Positions 46,208 to 54,391 of a stretch of 64,000 nt of DNA are shown piece by piece. Position numbers and translations under genes: made by a program. The DNA comes from Deltaproteobacteria bacterium GWC2_55_46 (lineage in GTDB: Bacteria > Desulfobacterota > GWC2-55-46), in NCBI GenBank assembly GCA_001595385.3, contig LVEI03000001.1, positions 1,889,501 to 1,953,500 on the forward strand. Direction: 5' to 3'. How positions within the stretch are numbered: position 1 is the first letter of the stretch; each line of letters starts with the position of its first letter. Below the pieces are notes generated by a model. The model saw only the letters and a list, made by a program, of their open reading frames with translations. It was not told the DNA's origin and ran no database searches.

Positions 46208-46902
46208 GCCTGGACTTTCTTCTGGGTTAGTTCCTCGACGAGTACGTCCCTGCCCCTTTCGGCGTTCGCCCTCACGAGCCCTTCGACAAGGGAGGTGTCC
46301 GTCTTCCTGAACGCCTCGATTATCTCGCTGTGCTGCCTGACCGAATCGGACATGCGCCCCGGAAGCGACAGGGCCGTTATCCTGAACCTCTCGAACTGGG
46401 CGACAAGGTGGTGCACGAGAGCGCAGAGCTTCTCGTTGCCGCAGGACTTGAGGAAGGTGTCGTGAAATTGGTTGTCGAGCTTGAAGAAGTTCTTGACGTC
46501 GCCTTTTTCGGCGCACCTTTCCATCTTGGCGTTCAAGGCTTCGAGTTTTTCTATGTCCCTGGGCGAGAGCTTCTCGCAGGCTGTCCTGGCGGCATACCCT
46601 TCAAGGAGGCTCTTGATGGCGTAGAACTCGCGCACGTCCTTGTCGGTCATGGCGCTTACGACCGCGCCCTTCCTGGGCACCACAGAGATGAACCCTTCGC
46701 TCTCCAGCTGGCGGAAGGCCTCGCGTATAGGGGTCCTGGATATGCCGAAGCTCTCGGCGATCTCCTGCTCGGGAACCCTATCTCCGGGCTTTAGCTTGCC
46801 GGAGATGATCGAGTCTTTTACGAAATCCACTATCCTTTCCCTGAGAGTCAACGGACGCTCTACCGGGTAATCAAGGATTTTAACCTTTTCCATGTCAGCC
46901 AA
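46204..46902 (-). CDS. GntR family regulator, FadR/FCD subfamily
   Basis: This 232-residue regulator has a winged-helix domain (about 18-85: LRERIVDFVKDSIISGKLKPGDRVPEQEIAESFGISRTPIREAFRQLE) and an FCD ligand-binding domain (about 92-215). The latter has the usual metal-binding Asp/His set in LDNQFHDTFLKSCG and HSEIIEAF. FCD proteins bind small carboxylates. An operator-like palindrome overlaps its predicted promoter, suggesting autoregulation. Confidence 0.93.
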   Translation of the reverse strand: MADMEKVKILDYPVERPLTLRERIVDFVKDSIISGKLKPGDRVPEQEIAESFGISRTPIREAFRQLESEGFISVVPRKGAVVSAMTDKDVREFYAIKSLLEGYAARTACEKLSPRDIEKLEALNAKMERCAEKGDVKNFFKLDNQFHDTFLKSCGNEKLCALVHHLVAQFERFRITALSLPGRMSDSVRQHSEIIEAFRKTDTSLVEGLVRANAERGRDVLVEELTQKKVQA

Positions 46903-46988
46903 TTTTTAAAAAGTATTAGGCGGGACGCCGTCGGGTCTATTCCCCGTGGTGCCGGGGTGGGGCTATTTTCTTTCAATCTTTTATATAT

Positions 46989-47016
46989 TGTATACTGTGT
47001 ACATAATGGAAATCAA
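46989..47016 (-). promoter_or_regulatory. Promoter with overlapping GntR-type operator
   Basis: On the minus strand TTGATT (complement of 47011-47016) lies 16 bp from TATACA (complement of 46989-46994). Overlapping the -10 and spacer is TGTATAC-T-GTGTACA (46989-47003), an imperfect palindrome close to the TTGTATACAA-like sites bound by many FCD-type GntR proteins. It lies about 90 bp before the GntR start. Confidence 0.55.
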
Positions 47017-47056
47017 GGGGTTTTTTTGGGATATGTAAATCCCAAGTGAAAAAAAG

Positions 47057-47081
47057 AGGGGCCGGCATTTTGCCAGCCCCT
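47057..47081 (-). terminator. Terminator after the exported-protein gene
   Basis: AGGGGCCGGC (47057-47066) pairs with 47072-47081 except for one mismatch, and on the minus strand it runs into a T-rich stretch (CTTTTTTTC). It ends the 199-residue protein gene. Confidence 0.85.
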
Positions 47082-47092
47082 GTTGCGAATGG

Positions 47093-47692
47093 TCATCCCC
47101 TCGGGAGTTTCATCGGGTCCTGGTGTATCATGAGGTGTGAGTAAGGGCTATCCGGGAACATCACATAGGTCCCGAACTTGCCAGGCTCTATCGGTAACCC
47201 CGTGACGCTCGAGTCCACAGGCCAGAAGACCATCCAGTGGGGTGGGTCCTTGACCCTTGTGGCCCCCGGTGTCGCCGGGTCCATTACGATATTGCCGTCC
47301 TTCTCAAAGTGCCAACCTCCTTTTGCCATGTAGGCAAAGCCAGGGACTGTGTTCGCCGGGGTGGGCTCATTGTTGAGCATTGATAGTATCCACTGTGTCG
47401 CAGCCCTGTCGCCGCATATCGGGTCGGCGACTTCCTGGCCGCTTAAGTCCGGTATGCAGGTGAACTCGTTTGAGCCTTCTCTTATGACGGTGAGCTTGCC
47501 GTCAGTGCCCGGGGCCATTACCGTGGCGTTCCCCGATATGTGCGGCGGGGCCGCGCTCCTGGCGGTCCGTATCAACTCTTCCTGGGACATGTCCTGTATC
47601 GCAGGGGCCTTTGCGGTAGCGGCAAGAGTTGTTGAGGCATGGAAGGCGAGTGCCATAGACAATACCGAGGCGTATGTGGCAAACCTTTTCAT
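47093..47692 (-). CDS. Exported protein of unknown function
   Basis: This 199-residue protein has a clear signal peptide (MKRFATYASVLSMALAFHASTTLA). The mature domain has two Cys (FTCIPDLSGQEVADPICGDRA) and aromatic-rich segments (PHWMVFWPVDSSVTG, GTYVMFPDSPYSHLMIHQDP). Start 47692 has a strong AAGGAGGAG upstream; a start at 47761 adds a non-signal stretch. I recall similar periplasmic proteins of unknown role in other Proteobacteria. It has its own terminator. Confidence 0.85.
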   Translation of the reverse strand: MKRFATYASVLSMALAFHASTTLAATAKAPAIQDMSQEELIRTARSAAPPHISGNATVMAPGTDGKLTVIREGSNEFTCIPDLSGQEVADPICGDRAATQWILSMLNNEPTPANTVPGFAYMAKGGWHFEKDGNIVMDPATPGATRVKDPPHWMVFWPVDSSVTGLPIEPGKFGTYVMFPDSPYSHLMIHQDPMKLPRG

Positions 47693-47851
47693 GTTCTCCT
47701 CCTTAAAGGAACTTACCTTGATAAAACAGGTAGTTACTGACATGTTCAGAGTATAGCACAAGTTTTCAGGCCCTCATGCGGCGCCCCCGGCGAAATGGAC
47801 TTGAACAGGGCGCGCCTTTGCGGTTTAATGTATGCTTTTTACAGGAGACAT

Positions 47852-48619
47852 ATGAAGAGCACCGTGCAGGTCCATACGCCTTATCATTACCTCCTTGGCA
47901 GGATGGACTTTCTTATAAACCGGGGGATAAACCCGGAGGTCTATATGGACGCCTTCTTTATCGAGCACGCATCCGATAATGATCTTGAGCGTGTAAGGGA
48001 GAGGTTCGCCTCCGCCGGGCTTACCATTACGCTCCACGGGCCGTACATGGACTTGAACCCCGGGAGCATGGATGAGAAGAAGAGACTTTCTACCGCCGGG
48101 GTCTATGAGAAGGTATTCAGGGTCATAGAGCGCCTTCGCCCGGGGACGGTCGTCCTCCACGCCGGATACCACGAGAAGAAGTTCAAGGGGGACTACAACC
48201 TGTGGCTCTCCCAGAGCATCAAGACCTGGCACCCATTCGTTGAGAGGGCGGAGAGGCTCTCTACCGTCATAGCGGTAGAGAACATATTCGAAAAGGAGCC
48301 GTTCACCTTGAAGCTCCTTATGGACAGCTTCCCTTCCCCAAACTTCGGCGTATGCGTTGACGCCGGCCACATGAGGGTCTTCTCGAAGGTCGATATGGAG
48401 GAGTGGTTCAGGGTCCTCGGCCCACGGATAGCCGAGGTCCATCTGCACGACAACCACGGAGAGCACGACGACCACCTTCCTGTCGGCGAGGGCTCGATAG
48501 ACTTTCCCATGTTCTTCGGCCTCCTTTCAAGATATTCGAAGAACCCGGTCTACACGATAGAGCCTCACGGGGAAGAGGCGATGATAAGGGCCGTAGAGGC
48601 GGTCAAACAATACCTGTAG
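47852..48619 (+). CDS. TIM-barrel sugar isomerase/AP endonuclease-like protein
   Basis: This 255-residue protein has the AP endonuclease 2/xylose isomerase-like fold. Metal-site segments are VVLHAGYH, IAVENIFE, GVCVDAGHMRVF and IAEVHLHDNHGEHDDHLPVGEGSIDF. The last is typical of sugar phosphate isomerase/epimerases rather than endonuclease IV. Start 47852 is preferred (AGGAG upstream). The substrate is unknown. It lies just upstream of the cobalamin riboswitch but is probably a separate unit. Confidence 0.85.
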   Translation: MKSTVQVHTPYHYLLGRMDFLINRGINPEVYMDAFFIEHASDNDLERVRERFASAGLTITLHGPYMDLNPGSMDEKKRLSTAGVYEKVFRVIERLRPGTVVLHAGYHEKKFKGDYNLWLSQSIKTWHPFVERAERLSTVIAVENIFEKEPFTLKLLMDSFPSPNFGVCVDAGHMRVFSKVDMEEWFRVLGPRIAEVHLHDNHGEHDDHLPVGEGSIDFPMFFGLLSRYSKNPVYTIEPHGEEAMIRAVEAVKQYL

Positions 48620-48679
48620 CCTGCCCTGGGCGATTTTTCTTGACGGGGGCGGAGCAAAACTGATAGCCTTACTCAAAAC

Positions 48680-48850
48680 TGATGGCGCAGGTGCCCGCGA
48701 AGGCGGGCTAAAAGGGAATTCCCGTAAAACCGGGAGCTGCCCCGCAACTGTGTGCGGCGACGAGATCTTGTAGACCCACTGGCTTAACGGCCGGGAAGGA
48801 CAAGACAGTAGGATGACCCGCATAGCCAGGAGACCTGCCCGCGCCTGAAG
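48680..48850 (+). promoter_or_regulatory. Cobalamin riboswitch
   Basis: The AdoCbl aptamer hallmarks are present in order. They are GCAGGTGCCCGCGAAGG, CTAAAAGGGAA, a short hairpin, GCTGCCCCGCAACTGT, CCACTGG..CGGCCGGGAAGG, and the B12 box AGCCAGGAGACCTGCC (48824-48839). The closing helix pairs GGCGCAGGT with the sequence after the box. It controls the cobamide operon that starts 110 bp downstream. Confidence 0.95.
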
Positions 48851-48909
48851 CAGACCTTTCGAGGGAGAAGGTCGGCGGTCGCCGTTTCCGGCGCTTTGGC
48901 TGTCCGCAG

Positions 48910-48940
48910 ACCCATCCTTTATCCGAGGATGGGTTTTTTT
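48910..48940 (+). terminator. Riboswitch expression-platform terminator
   Basis: ACCCATCCT (48910-48918) pairs with AGGATGGGT (48926-48934), followed by T7. It ends 18 bp before the cobO start and is the likely off-switch when cobalamin binds. Another small hairpin GACCTT/AAGGTC (48853-48873) lies between aptamer and terminator. Confidence 0.9.
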
Positions 48941-48958
48941 GTTTTATAAGGAGGACCA

Positions 48959-49486
48959 GTGAAAGAAGGACTTGTGCATATCTACACCGGCGAAGGCAAA
49001 GGGAAGACTACCGCCTCCGTGGGCCTGAGCGTCCGGGCCGCAGGCCAGGGCAGGAAGGTGCTCTTCGTGCAATTCTTCAAGGAAGAGAGCGCCTCTTCAG
49101 GCGAGAAGGATAGCTTGAGGAAGCTCGGCGTTGACGTCGTCCGATCGGATGTGCGCCACCCTTTTTTCACCAGGGCCAAGACAGACCTCGAAGCGGTAAG
49201 GTCGTCGGTTGTGGGCACTTACGAGGCCGCCAAGGAAAAGCTGATGGAGGGCGGGTACGGGCTCGCGGTATTCGACGAGATAATGTCCGCCATAAACGGC
49301 GGATGGATAAAGATAGATGACGTGCTCGCCTTTCTTGATAAAAAGCCCGATTCATTGGAGGTGGCCTTGACGGGCAGGGGCGCGCCTGTAGAGCTTGTGC
49401 AGTCAGCCGACTACGTTACGGAGATGCTCAAGATAAAGCATCCCTTTGACCGTGGGGTGCCGGCGAGGAGGGGGATCGAGTACTGA
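48959..49486 (+). CDS. cobO: Corrinoid adenosyltransferase (CobA/CobO type)
   Basis: This 175-residue enzyme transfers adenosyl from ATP to cob(I)yrinate/cobalamin. The P-loop YTGEGKGKTTASVGL lies at the N-terminus, with VFDEIMSAINGGWI and ALTGRGAPVELV downstream. The start is GTG behind AAGGAGG. It is first in the riboswitch-controlled operon and overlaps cobU by 1 bp. Confidence 0.95.
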   Translation: MKEGLVHIYTGEGKGKTTASVGLSVRAAGQGRKVLFVQFFKEESASSGEKDSLRKLGVDVVRSDVRHPFFTRAKTDLEAVRSSVVGTYEAAKEKLMEGGYGLAVFDEIMSAINGGWIKIDDVLAFLDKKPDSLEVALTGRGAPVELVQSADYVTEMLKIKHPFDRGVPARRGIEY

Positions 49487-50004
49487 TGCCCGGCAGATTC
49501 TCGTTCATAATAGGCGGGGCGCGCTCTGGAAAAAGCGCCTTCTCGATAGAGCTCGCTTCCAGCCTTCCCGGCAGGAAGGTCTACCTTGCCACGGCAGAGG
49601 CGCTCGACTCCGAGATGGATGAGCGCATAAGGAAGCACAAGGAAGCAAGGGGAGACGGCTGGGAGACGATAGAGGAAGGGGTCGACCTCGCTGGCAGGCT
49701 GTCCGCCATAGGCGGTGGTTCGACGATAGTCATAGACTGCCTCACACTCTGGGTCACGAACCTCATGACAAAGGGGCTCACGGATACCGAAATACTTGAC
49801 GTGGCAAAGGCCTTCTCGCAGTGCTGCGCCTCGTCATTATCTGATGTGGTCGCCGTATCAAACGAGGTGGGCTTGGGGATAGTGCCTGAGAACAGGCTTG
49901 CGAGGAGGTTCAGGGACCTGGCAGGCTCGGTAAACCAGGCGGTAGCTTCAAGCGCCGATGAGGTCTGGTTTGTTGCCTCCGGCATACCGTTGAAGATGAA
50001 ATGA
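49486..50004 (+). CDS. cobU: Adenosylcobinamide kinase/guanylyltransferase
   Basis: This 172-residue enzyme phosphorylates and then activates adenosylcobinamide with GTP. The P-loop IIGGARSGKSAFSIEL is followed by MDERIRKHKEARGDGWETIEE, which holds the His that carries GMP. IDCLTLWVTNLM is also typical. It sits between cobO and the unassigned membrane-protein gene. Confidence 0.95.
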   Translation: MPGRFSFIIGGARSGKSAFSIELASSLPGRKVYLATAEALDSEMDERIRKHKEARGDGWETIEEGVDLAGRLSAIGGGSTIVIDCLTLWVTNLMTKGLTDTEILDVAKAFSQCCASSLSDVVAVSNEVGLGIVPENRLARRFRDLAGSVNQAVASSADEVWFVASGIPLKMK

Positions 50005-50062
50005 AGCCTGAATGTGAGTTTGTGTTTTTCGGCACTTAATAAATAAGAGTTCGGGAGAACTG

Positions 50063-50545
50063 ATGAAAAAAACGCGTATCTTTGCGGCGGTCTTCGCCGG
50101 CAACATGCTCTTTTTCTTTTTCTACGCCGGGGTGGCCTGGGCGCTTACATTCTTCAATATCACCCCTTACGGCCGGTTCGTCGCCGAGTTCTTCAAGGGG
50201 AGGACAAAAGAGGCGGCAAAGGAGCACATGGAGGCCAATAGAGAGCTCTTCGAGAGCATGCTTAAAGAGGCCTCCACGTTCGCCAACCTCGTCCTTACGC
50301 CCCTGGCGGGGTTTGTCATGGGCGTCCTGATCGGCGTCATCCTGTCAAAGAACAGAAGGTCAGCGATAGTCTGGTCTCTTCTGGCGGCAGCGCCCGTGTC
50401 GATAATCTTTCTCGTGAAATCAGGGGGCGGCCTCTCAAGCTTTATATATCTCGCCTTTTTCCTGGTCGTAACAGCCCTCGGCGGTCTTTTTGGCAGCTCG
50501 ATTGTAAAGAAAGGACCTGAGGAGGCATCAGATGTCAATGCTTGA
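50063..50545 (+). CDS. Unassigned membrane protein inside the cobamide operon
   Basis: This 160-residue protein has four predicted helices (about 6-30, 76-98, 103-122, 126-148). An extracytoplasmic or cytoplasmic helical loop ([28 protein letters not shown]) lies between the first two. No motif is recognised. It starts 58 bp after cobU and its end overlaps the cobT start by 14 bp, so it is a genuine operon member. A role in precursor transport or in anchoring the lower-ligand enzymes is only a guess. Confidence 0.8.
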   Translation: MKKTRIFAAVFAGNMLFFFFYAGVAWALTFFNITPYGRFVAEFFKGRTKEAAKEHMEANRELFESMLKEASTFANLVLTPLAGFVMGVLIGVILSKNRRSAIVWSLLAAAPVSIIFLVKSGGGLSSFIYLAFFLVVTALGGLFGSSIVKKGPEEASDVNA

Positions 50546-51587
50546 AGATGTCATTAAAAAGATAAGGCCCGTTGACAATGGCCTTGTTGAGGCGGCCCAG
50601 CAGAGGCTCGATACGCTCACAAAGCCCAAGGACAGCCTCGGAAGGCTCGAGGAGTTCGCCAGGAGGATGGTCGCCATAACCGGAGAGCTGAGGCCGCGGA
50701 TAAAAAGGAAGGTGATATTCACCTTCGCCGGCGACCATGGTGTGGCCGACGAGGGTGTCTCCGCCTTTCCGAAGGAAGTGACCCGGCAGATGGTCCTGAA
50801 TTTTTTAAGGGGCGGGGCTGGCATAAACGTGCTCGCGCGCCACGCAGGGGCGGAGGTCGTTGTAGTCGATATCGGCGTGGAAACGGATTTCGACGACGCC
50901 CCCGGCCTTGTTAAAAGAAAGGTGGTCCGCGGCACAGGCAATATCCGCAAGGGCCCTGCCATGACCAGGGAAGAGGCTGTAAGGTGCGTTGAGGCCGGTA
51001 TTTCGATCGCTTCCGAGTATGCCGGGGGCGGGGTGATATTCGGGACCGGCGAGATGGGGATTGCCAACACGACCCCGTCGAGCGCGATGATCGCTGCCTT
51101 CTCCGGGAAAAAAGCGGAAGCTGTCACTGGCAGGGGCACAGGCATAGACGACGCCATCTTCTCGCACAAGGTGCAGGTGATAGAGGATGCCATAGCCGTA
51201 AACAAGCCCGACCGCGCGGACCCCATAGACGTGCTCGCAAAGCTCGGGGGCGCGGAGATAGCCGGCATAGCGGGTCTTATACTCGGGGCGGCCGCGAAGA
51301 GGGTGCCCGTGGTGATCGACGGCTTCATATCAACCGCAGGGGCGCTTGTGGCTTACGAGATAAAGCCCGAGGCGGCGGAGTATATGTTCGCGGCCCACAA
51401 GTCTGTAGAGAAGGGGCACGCGGTGATGCTCGAGAGGATGGGCTTGAGGCCCTTCGTCGACCTTGATCTCAGGCTCGGAGAGGGCACCGGCGCCGCGATA
51501 GGCATCTCGCTGGTCGAGGCCGCTCTCAGGATATATAATGAAATGGCTACCTTCGGGGACGCCGGGGTCTCTGAAAAGAATATCTAA
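50532..51587 (+). CDS. cobT: Nicotinate-nucleotide:dimethylbenzimidazole phosphoribosyltransferase
   Basis: This 351-residue enzyme activates the lower-ligand base to its ribotide. [39 protein letters not shown] and the C-terminal [10 protein letters not shown] with the catalytic Glu are present. AGGAGG lies upstream of ATG 50532. In this operon it would act on the base made by the ThiC-like enzyme. Confidence 0.96.
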   Translation: MSMLEDVIKKIRPVDNGLVEAAQQRLDTLTKPKDSLGRLEEFARRMVAITGELRPRIKRKVIFTFAGDHGVADEGVSAFPKEVTRQMVLNFLRGGAGINVLARHAGAEVVVVDIGVETDFDDAPGLVKRKVVRGTGNIRKGPAMTREEAVRCVEAGISIASEYAGGGVIFGTGEMGIANTTPSSAMIAAFSGKKAEAVTGRGTGIDDAIFSHKVQVIEDAIAVNKPDRADPIDVLAKLGGAEIAGIAGLILGAAAKRVPVVIDGFISTAGALVAYEIKPEAAEYMFAAHKSVEKGHAVMLERMGLRPFVDLDLRLGEGTGAAIGISLVEAALRIYNEMATFGDAGVSEKNI

Positions 51588-51593
51588 ATCTGG

Positions 51594-52367
51594 ATGAAAA
51601 ATCAGATGAAAGGTTTCATACTCGCCCTCCAGTTCCTGACGGTCTTCCCTGTAAAAAAAGGGGTCGACGCCACTCCAGAAGAGCTTGGCAGGTCCATGGG
51701 CTGGTTCCCGGCTATCGGGGCGGTGCAGGGGCTTATCCTTGTAGCGGCGTACTTTATCCTTTCAACGCTCCTGCCTGAGAGCATAGTGGCGGGGCTGCTG
51801 CTCCTGATACTCGTCCTCACCAACGGAGGGCTTCACGTCGACGGCTTCGCCGATACGGTCGACGGCCTTGCGGGAGGCAAAACAGCACAGGAGAGGCTCC
51901 GCATAATGCGGGACAGCCGCATAGGGGCCGTTGGGGTGCTCTTTGTCTTCTTCCTCCTCCTCATCAAATTCCTCGCCTTGCAGGAGCTGCCGGCGGAAGT
52001 CAAGCCTCAGGCTGTCTTTCTCTTCCCGGTGCTCGGCAGGTGGGCGATGGTCCCTCTGGCGTATCTTGCGCCTTACGCGAGGGCTACAGGCGGGCTCGGG
52101 GCCGCCTTCTCCGGCAACTCAAAGGGGGTGCTCCTTAAGGCGACGGTTTCTACGGCGCTTATAATGGCCTTGCTCCTTGGCCTGCTCTCTTTAGTGATAC
52201 TCGCCGCGCTCTGGATTATAATCTATATGTCGGCGGGGTACTTTAAAAGGAAGATAGGCGGCGCCACAGGCGACGTCTTCGGCTTTCACAGCGAGATAGC
52301 GGAAGTCCTTTTCCTTCTATCGGTGCTCGCGATGACCAATATGCTTTCTGCGGACCTGGAGGAATAG
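51594..52367 (+). CDS. cobS: Adenosylcobinamide-GDP ribazoletransferase (cobalamin synthase)
   Basis: This 257-residue integral membrane enzyme joins the activated corrinoid to the nucleotide loop. GLHVDGFADTVDGLAGGK with acidic metal-binding residues and MRDSRIGAVGVLFVF are family signatures; ATGDVFGFHSEIAEVLFLL is near the end. About six helices are predicted. It lies 6 bp after cobT. Confidence 0.95.
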   Translation: MKNQMKGFILALQFLTVFPVKKGVDATPEELGRSMGWFPAIGAVQGLILVAAYFILSTLLPESIVAGLLLLILVLTNGGLHVDGFADTVDGLAGGKTAQERLRIMRDSRIGAVGVLFVFFLLLIKFLALQELPAEVKPQAVFLFPVLGRWAMVPLAYLAPYARATGGLGAAFSGNSKGVLLKATVSTALIMALLLGLLSLVILAALWIIIYMSAGYFKRKIGGATGDVFGFHSEIAEVLFLLSVLAMTNMLSADLEE

Positions 52368-52369
52368 AA

Positions 52370-53005
52370 ATGCGCGCTACAAGGCTTTACCTCATAAGGC
52401 ACGGACAGGTGGTAAACCACCACGAGTACCGCTACAACGGCCACTTCGACGTTGACATAACAGGCGTAGGTGTCGAGCAGATGAACAGGGTCTCGGAGAC
52501 CCTTGCCAGCCAGCCCATAAAGGCCGTCTATTCGAGCGACCTTCAGAGGGCGGTGAAGGGCGCGCGCATAATCGGTACGCTCCTGGGGATTCAGCCCACG
52601 ATGGTCCACGCCCTGAGGGAATTGAACCTCGGCAGGTGGGAGGGGCTTACCAGGGAAGAGGCCATAGCCAGGTTCCCTGAGGAGTCGGATTTCAGCTTCA
52701 AGGACCTCGCCACGAGCAAGGTCAAGGAAGGCGAGAGCATCGTCGAGCTCAGGTCAAGGGTAATGCCGGCGCTCTCCGGGATACTTGAGCGGCACAAGCA
52801 TGAGTCGGTCTGCGTGGTAGCGCACGGCGGGGTCAACAGGGTCATATTGAGCGAGGCCATGGGGCTGCCGCTCGAGAAGTTTTTCAGGATCGAGCAGGAC
52901 TTCGGCTGCCTTAACGTAATAGATTACCTCGACGACGGCATGAAGGTGGTAAAGCTGCTGAACGGCGGGCCGAACCAGGAAATGCGCCCGACGGAGATAT
53001 ATTAG
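52370..53005 (+). CDS. cobC: Alpha-ribazole phosphatase-like histidine phosphatase
   Basis: This 211-residue protein has the histidine phosphatase motif LYLIRHGQVVNHHEYRYNG and the second His in VCVVAHGGVNRVI. In a cobamide operon it most likely removes phosphate from alpha-ribazole phosphate. It lies 2 bp after cobS. Confidence 0.88.
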   Translation: MRATRLYLIRHGQVVNHHEYRYNGHFDVDITGVGVEQMNRVSETLASQPIKAVYSSDLQRAVKGARIIGTLLGIQPTMVHALRELNLGRWEGLTREEAIARFPEESDFSFKDLATSKVKEGESIVELRSRVMPALSGILERHKHESVCVVAHGGVNRVILSEAMGLPLEKFFRIEQDFGCLNVIDYLDDGMKVVKLLNGGPNQEMRPTEIY

Positions 53006-53011
53006 GCCATC

Positions 53012-54391
53012 ATGGTAAAGACCCGCAGGATCCCTGCCTTCATAGTCGCCGGGGCCTCAAGCGGCTCCGGCAAGACCATCGTAACGCTCGGAATACTTGA
53101 GGCCCTAAGAAAAAGAGGGCTCATCGTGCAGGCCTTCAAGGCAGGGCCGGACTATATCGACCCGGGCCTTCACAGGATGGTCCTGGGACGGCCATCGTAC
53201 AACCTCGATACATGGATGATGGGCGCGCGCGGCGTGCGCGATACATTCCTCCGGGCTATAGAAGGGGCGGACTGCGCCGTAATAGAGGGCGTAATGGGCC
53301 TCTATGACGGCAAGGACGGCAGCGGCGAAGAGGGCTCTACCGCCCATCTTTCGAAGGTGCTGGGCGTCCCTGTCCTCCTTGTGGCAAACGCCGAGAAGGC
53401 CGCCAGGAGCATGGGCGCTCTCGTAAAGGGCTTCGAGGCCTACGACCCGGAGGCGGACATAAGGTGGGCGCTCTTCAACAGGGTGGGAAGCGACAGGCAT
53501 TCGAGGATACTCGCAGACTCTATCTCGCGGGACTCAAGGATAAAGCTCATCGGTTGCATAAGAAGGGACGAGGCCTTGAAGATGGAGGAGAGGCACCTTG
53601 GGCTCGTGACCGCGGCTGAAGCATCTGAAAATATAGCGATGGCCGCCAGAAGCGCGGCCCGCGCTGTCGAGGCCGCGGTCGACCTTGATGCGCTTCTTGG
53701 CGGGGCGCTCGTCGAGGTGCCTGAGAAGAAAAAAAAGAGGGCGAAGGCGAAAGGCCGTGTGAGGGTAGCCGTAGCTTTTGACAGGGCCTTCTCATTCTAT
53801 TACCAGGAGAACCTCGACCTCCTTGAAGGGCTTGGGGCGGAGCTGCTTTTTTTCAGCCCCCTCAAAGATCCCTTCCCGGAAGGCGCGAGCGGCCTCTACA
53901 TCGGCGGGGGATACCCGGAGCTTTACTCAGCCGGGCTTGAGGCGAATACAGGTTTAAGGCGTTCGATAAAAAGGCTCGCTTATAAGGGGATGCCGGTCTA
54001 CGCCGAGTGCGGCGGCCTCATGTACCTGGGTGGTACCATAGAGCATGAAGGGGAAAAGCGGCGCATGGCCGGGGTCTTCCCCTGGGCCACAAGGCTTGTC
54101 AAGGGGAGAAAGGCGCTCGGCTACAGGGAGGTCGTCTTCAACCGGTGGTGCCCGTTTTTAAAAAAAGGCCGGATCCGCGGCCATGAGTTCCATTACTCCG
54201 AGATCGTTGCCGACCCAGCCGGGCTCAGGAAGGCATACAGGGTGGCGGGCGGCGCCCCTGATTTCTCCGAAGGGTTCACGCGCCTTAACGCGCTCGCGAG
54301 CTACGTCCACCTCCATTTTGGAAGCAATCCGGGTTTTGCCGAAGGCTTTATAAAGGCGGCGCAAATATTCAGTTCAAGGGAGAAGAGATGA
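53012..54391 (+). CDS. cbiA: Cobyrinate a,c-diamide synthase
   Basis: This 459-residue ATP-dependent amidase has an N-terminal P-loop domain (VAGASSGSGKTIVTLGI) and a C-terminal class I-like glutaminase domain (about 250-450) with the nucleophile Cys in VYAECGGLMYLGG and His in GHEFHYSE. The interdomain linker is unusually basic (EKKKKRAKAKGR). It overlaps the next gene by 4 bp (ATGA). Confidence 0.95.
   Translation: MVKTRRIPAFIVAGASSGSGKTIVTLGILEALRKRGLIVQAFKAGPDYIDPGLHRMVLGRPSYNLDTWMMGARGVRDTFLRAIEGADCAVIEGVMGLYDGKDGSGEEGSTAHLSKVLGVPVLLVANAEKAARSMGALVKGFEAYDPEADIRWALFNRVGSDRHSRILADSISRDSRIKLIGCIRRDEALKMEERHLGLVTAAEASENIAMAARSAARAVEAAVDLDALLGGALVEVPEKKKKRAKAKGRVRVAVAFDRAFSFYYQENLDLLEGLGAELLFFSPLKDPFPEGASGLYIGGGYPELYSAGLEANTGLRRSIKRLAYKGMPVYAECGGLMYLGGTIEHEGEKRRMAGVFPWATRLVKGRKALGYREVVFNRWCPFLKKGRIRGHEFHYSEIVADPAGLRKAYRVAGGAPDFSEGFTRLNALASYVHLHFGSNPGFAEGFIKAAQIFSSREKR

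Noticed and set aside
48640-48669. Possible promoter TTGACG...TAGCCT before the cobalamin riboswitch
   Set aside because: The -10 matches only three of six and the spacer is 18 bp; a promoter must exist nearby but I cannot place it.
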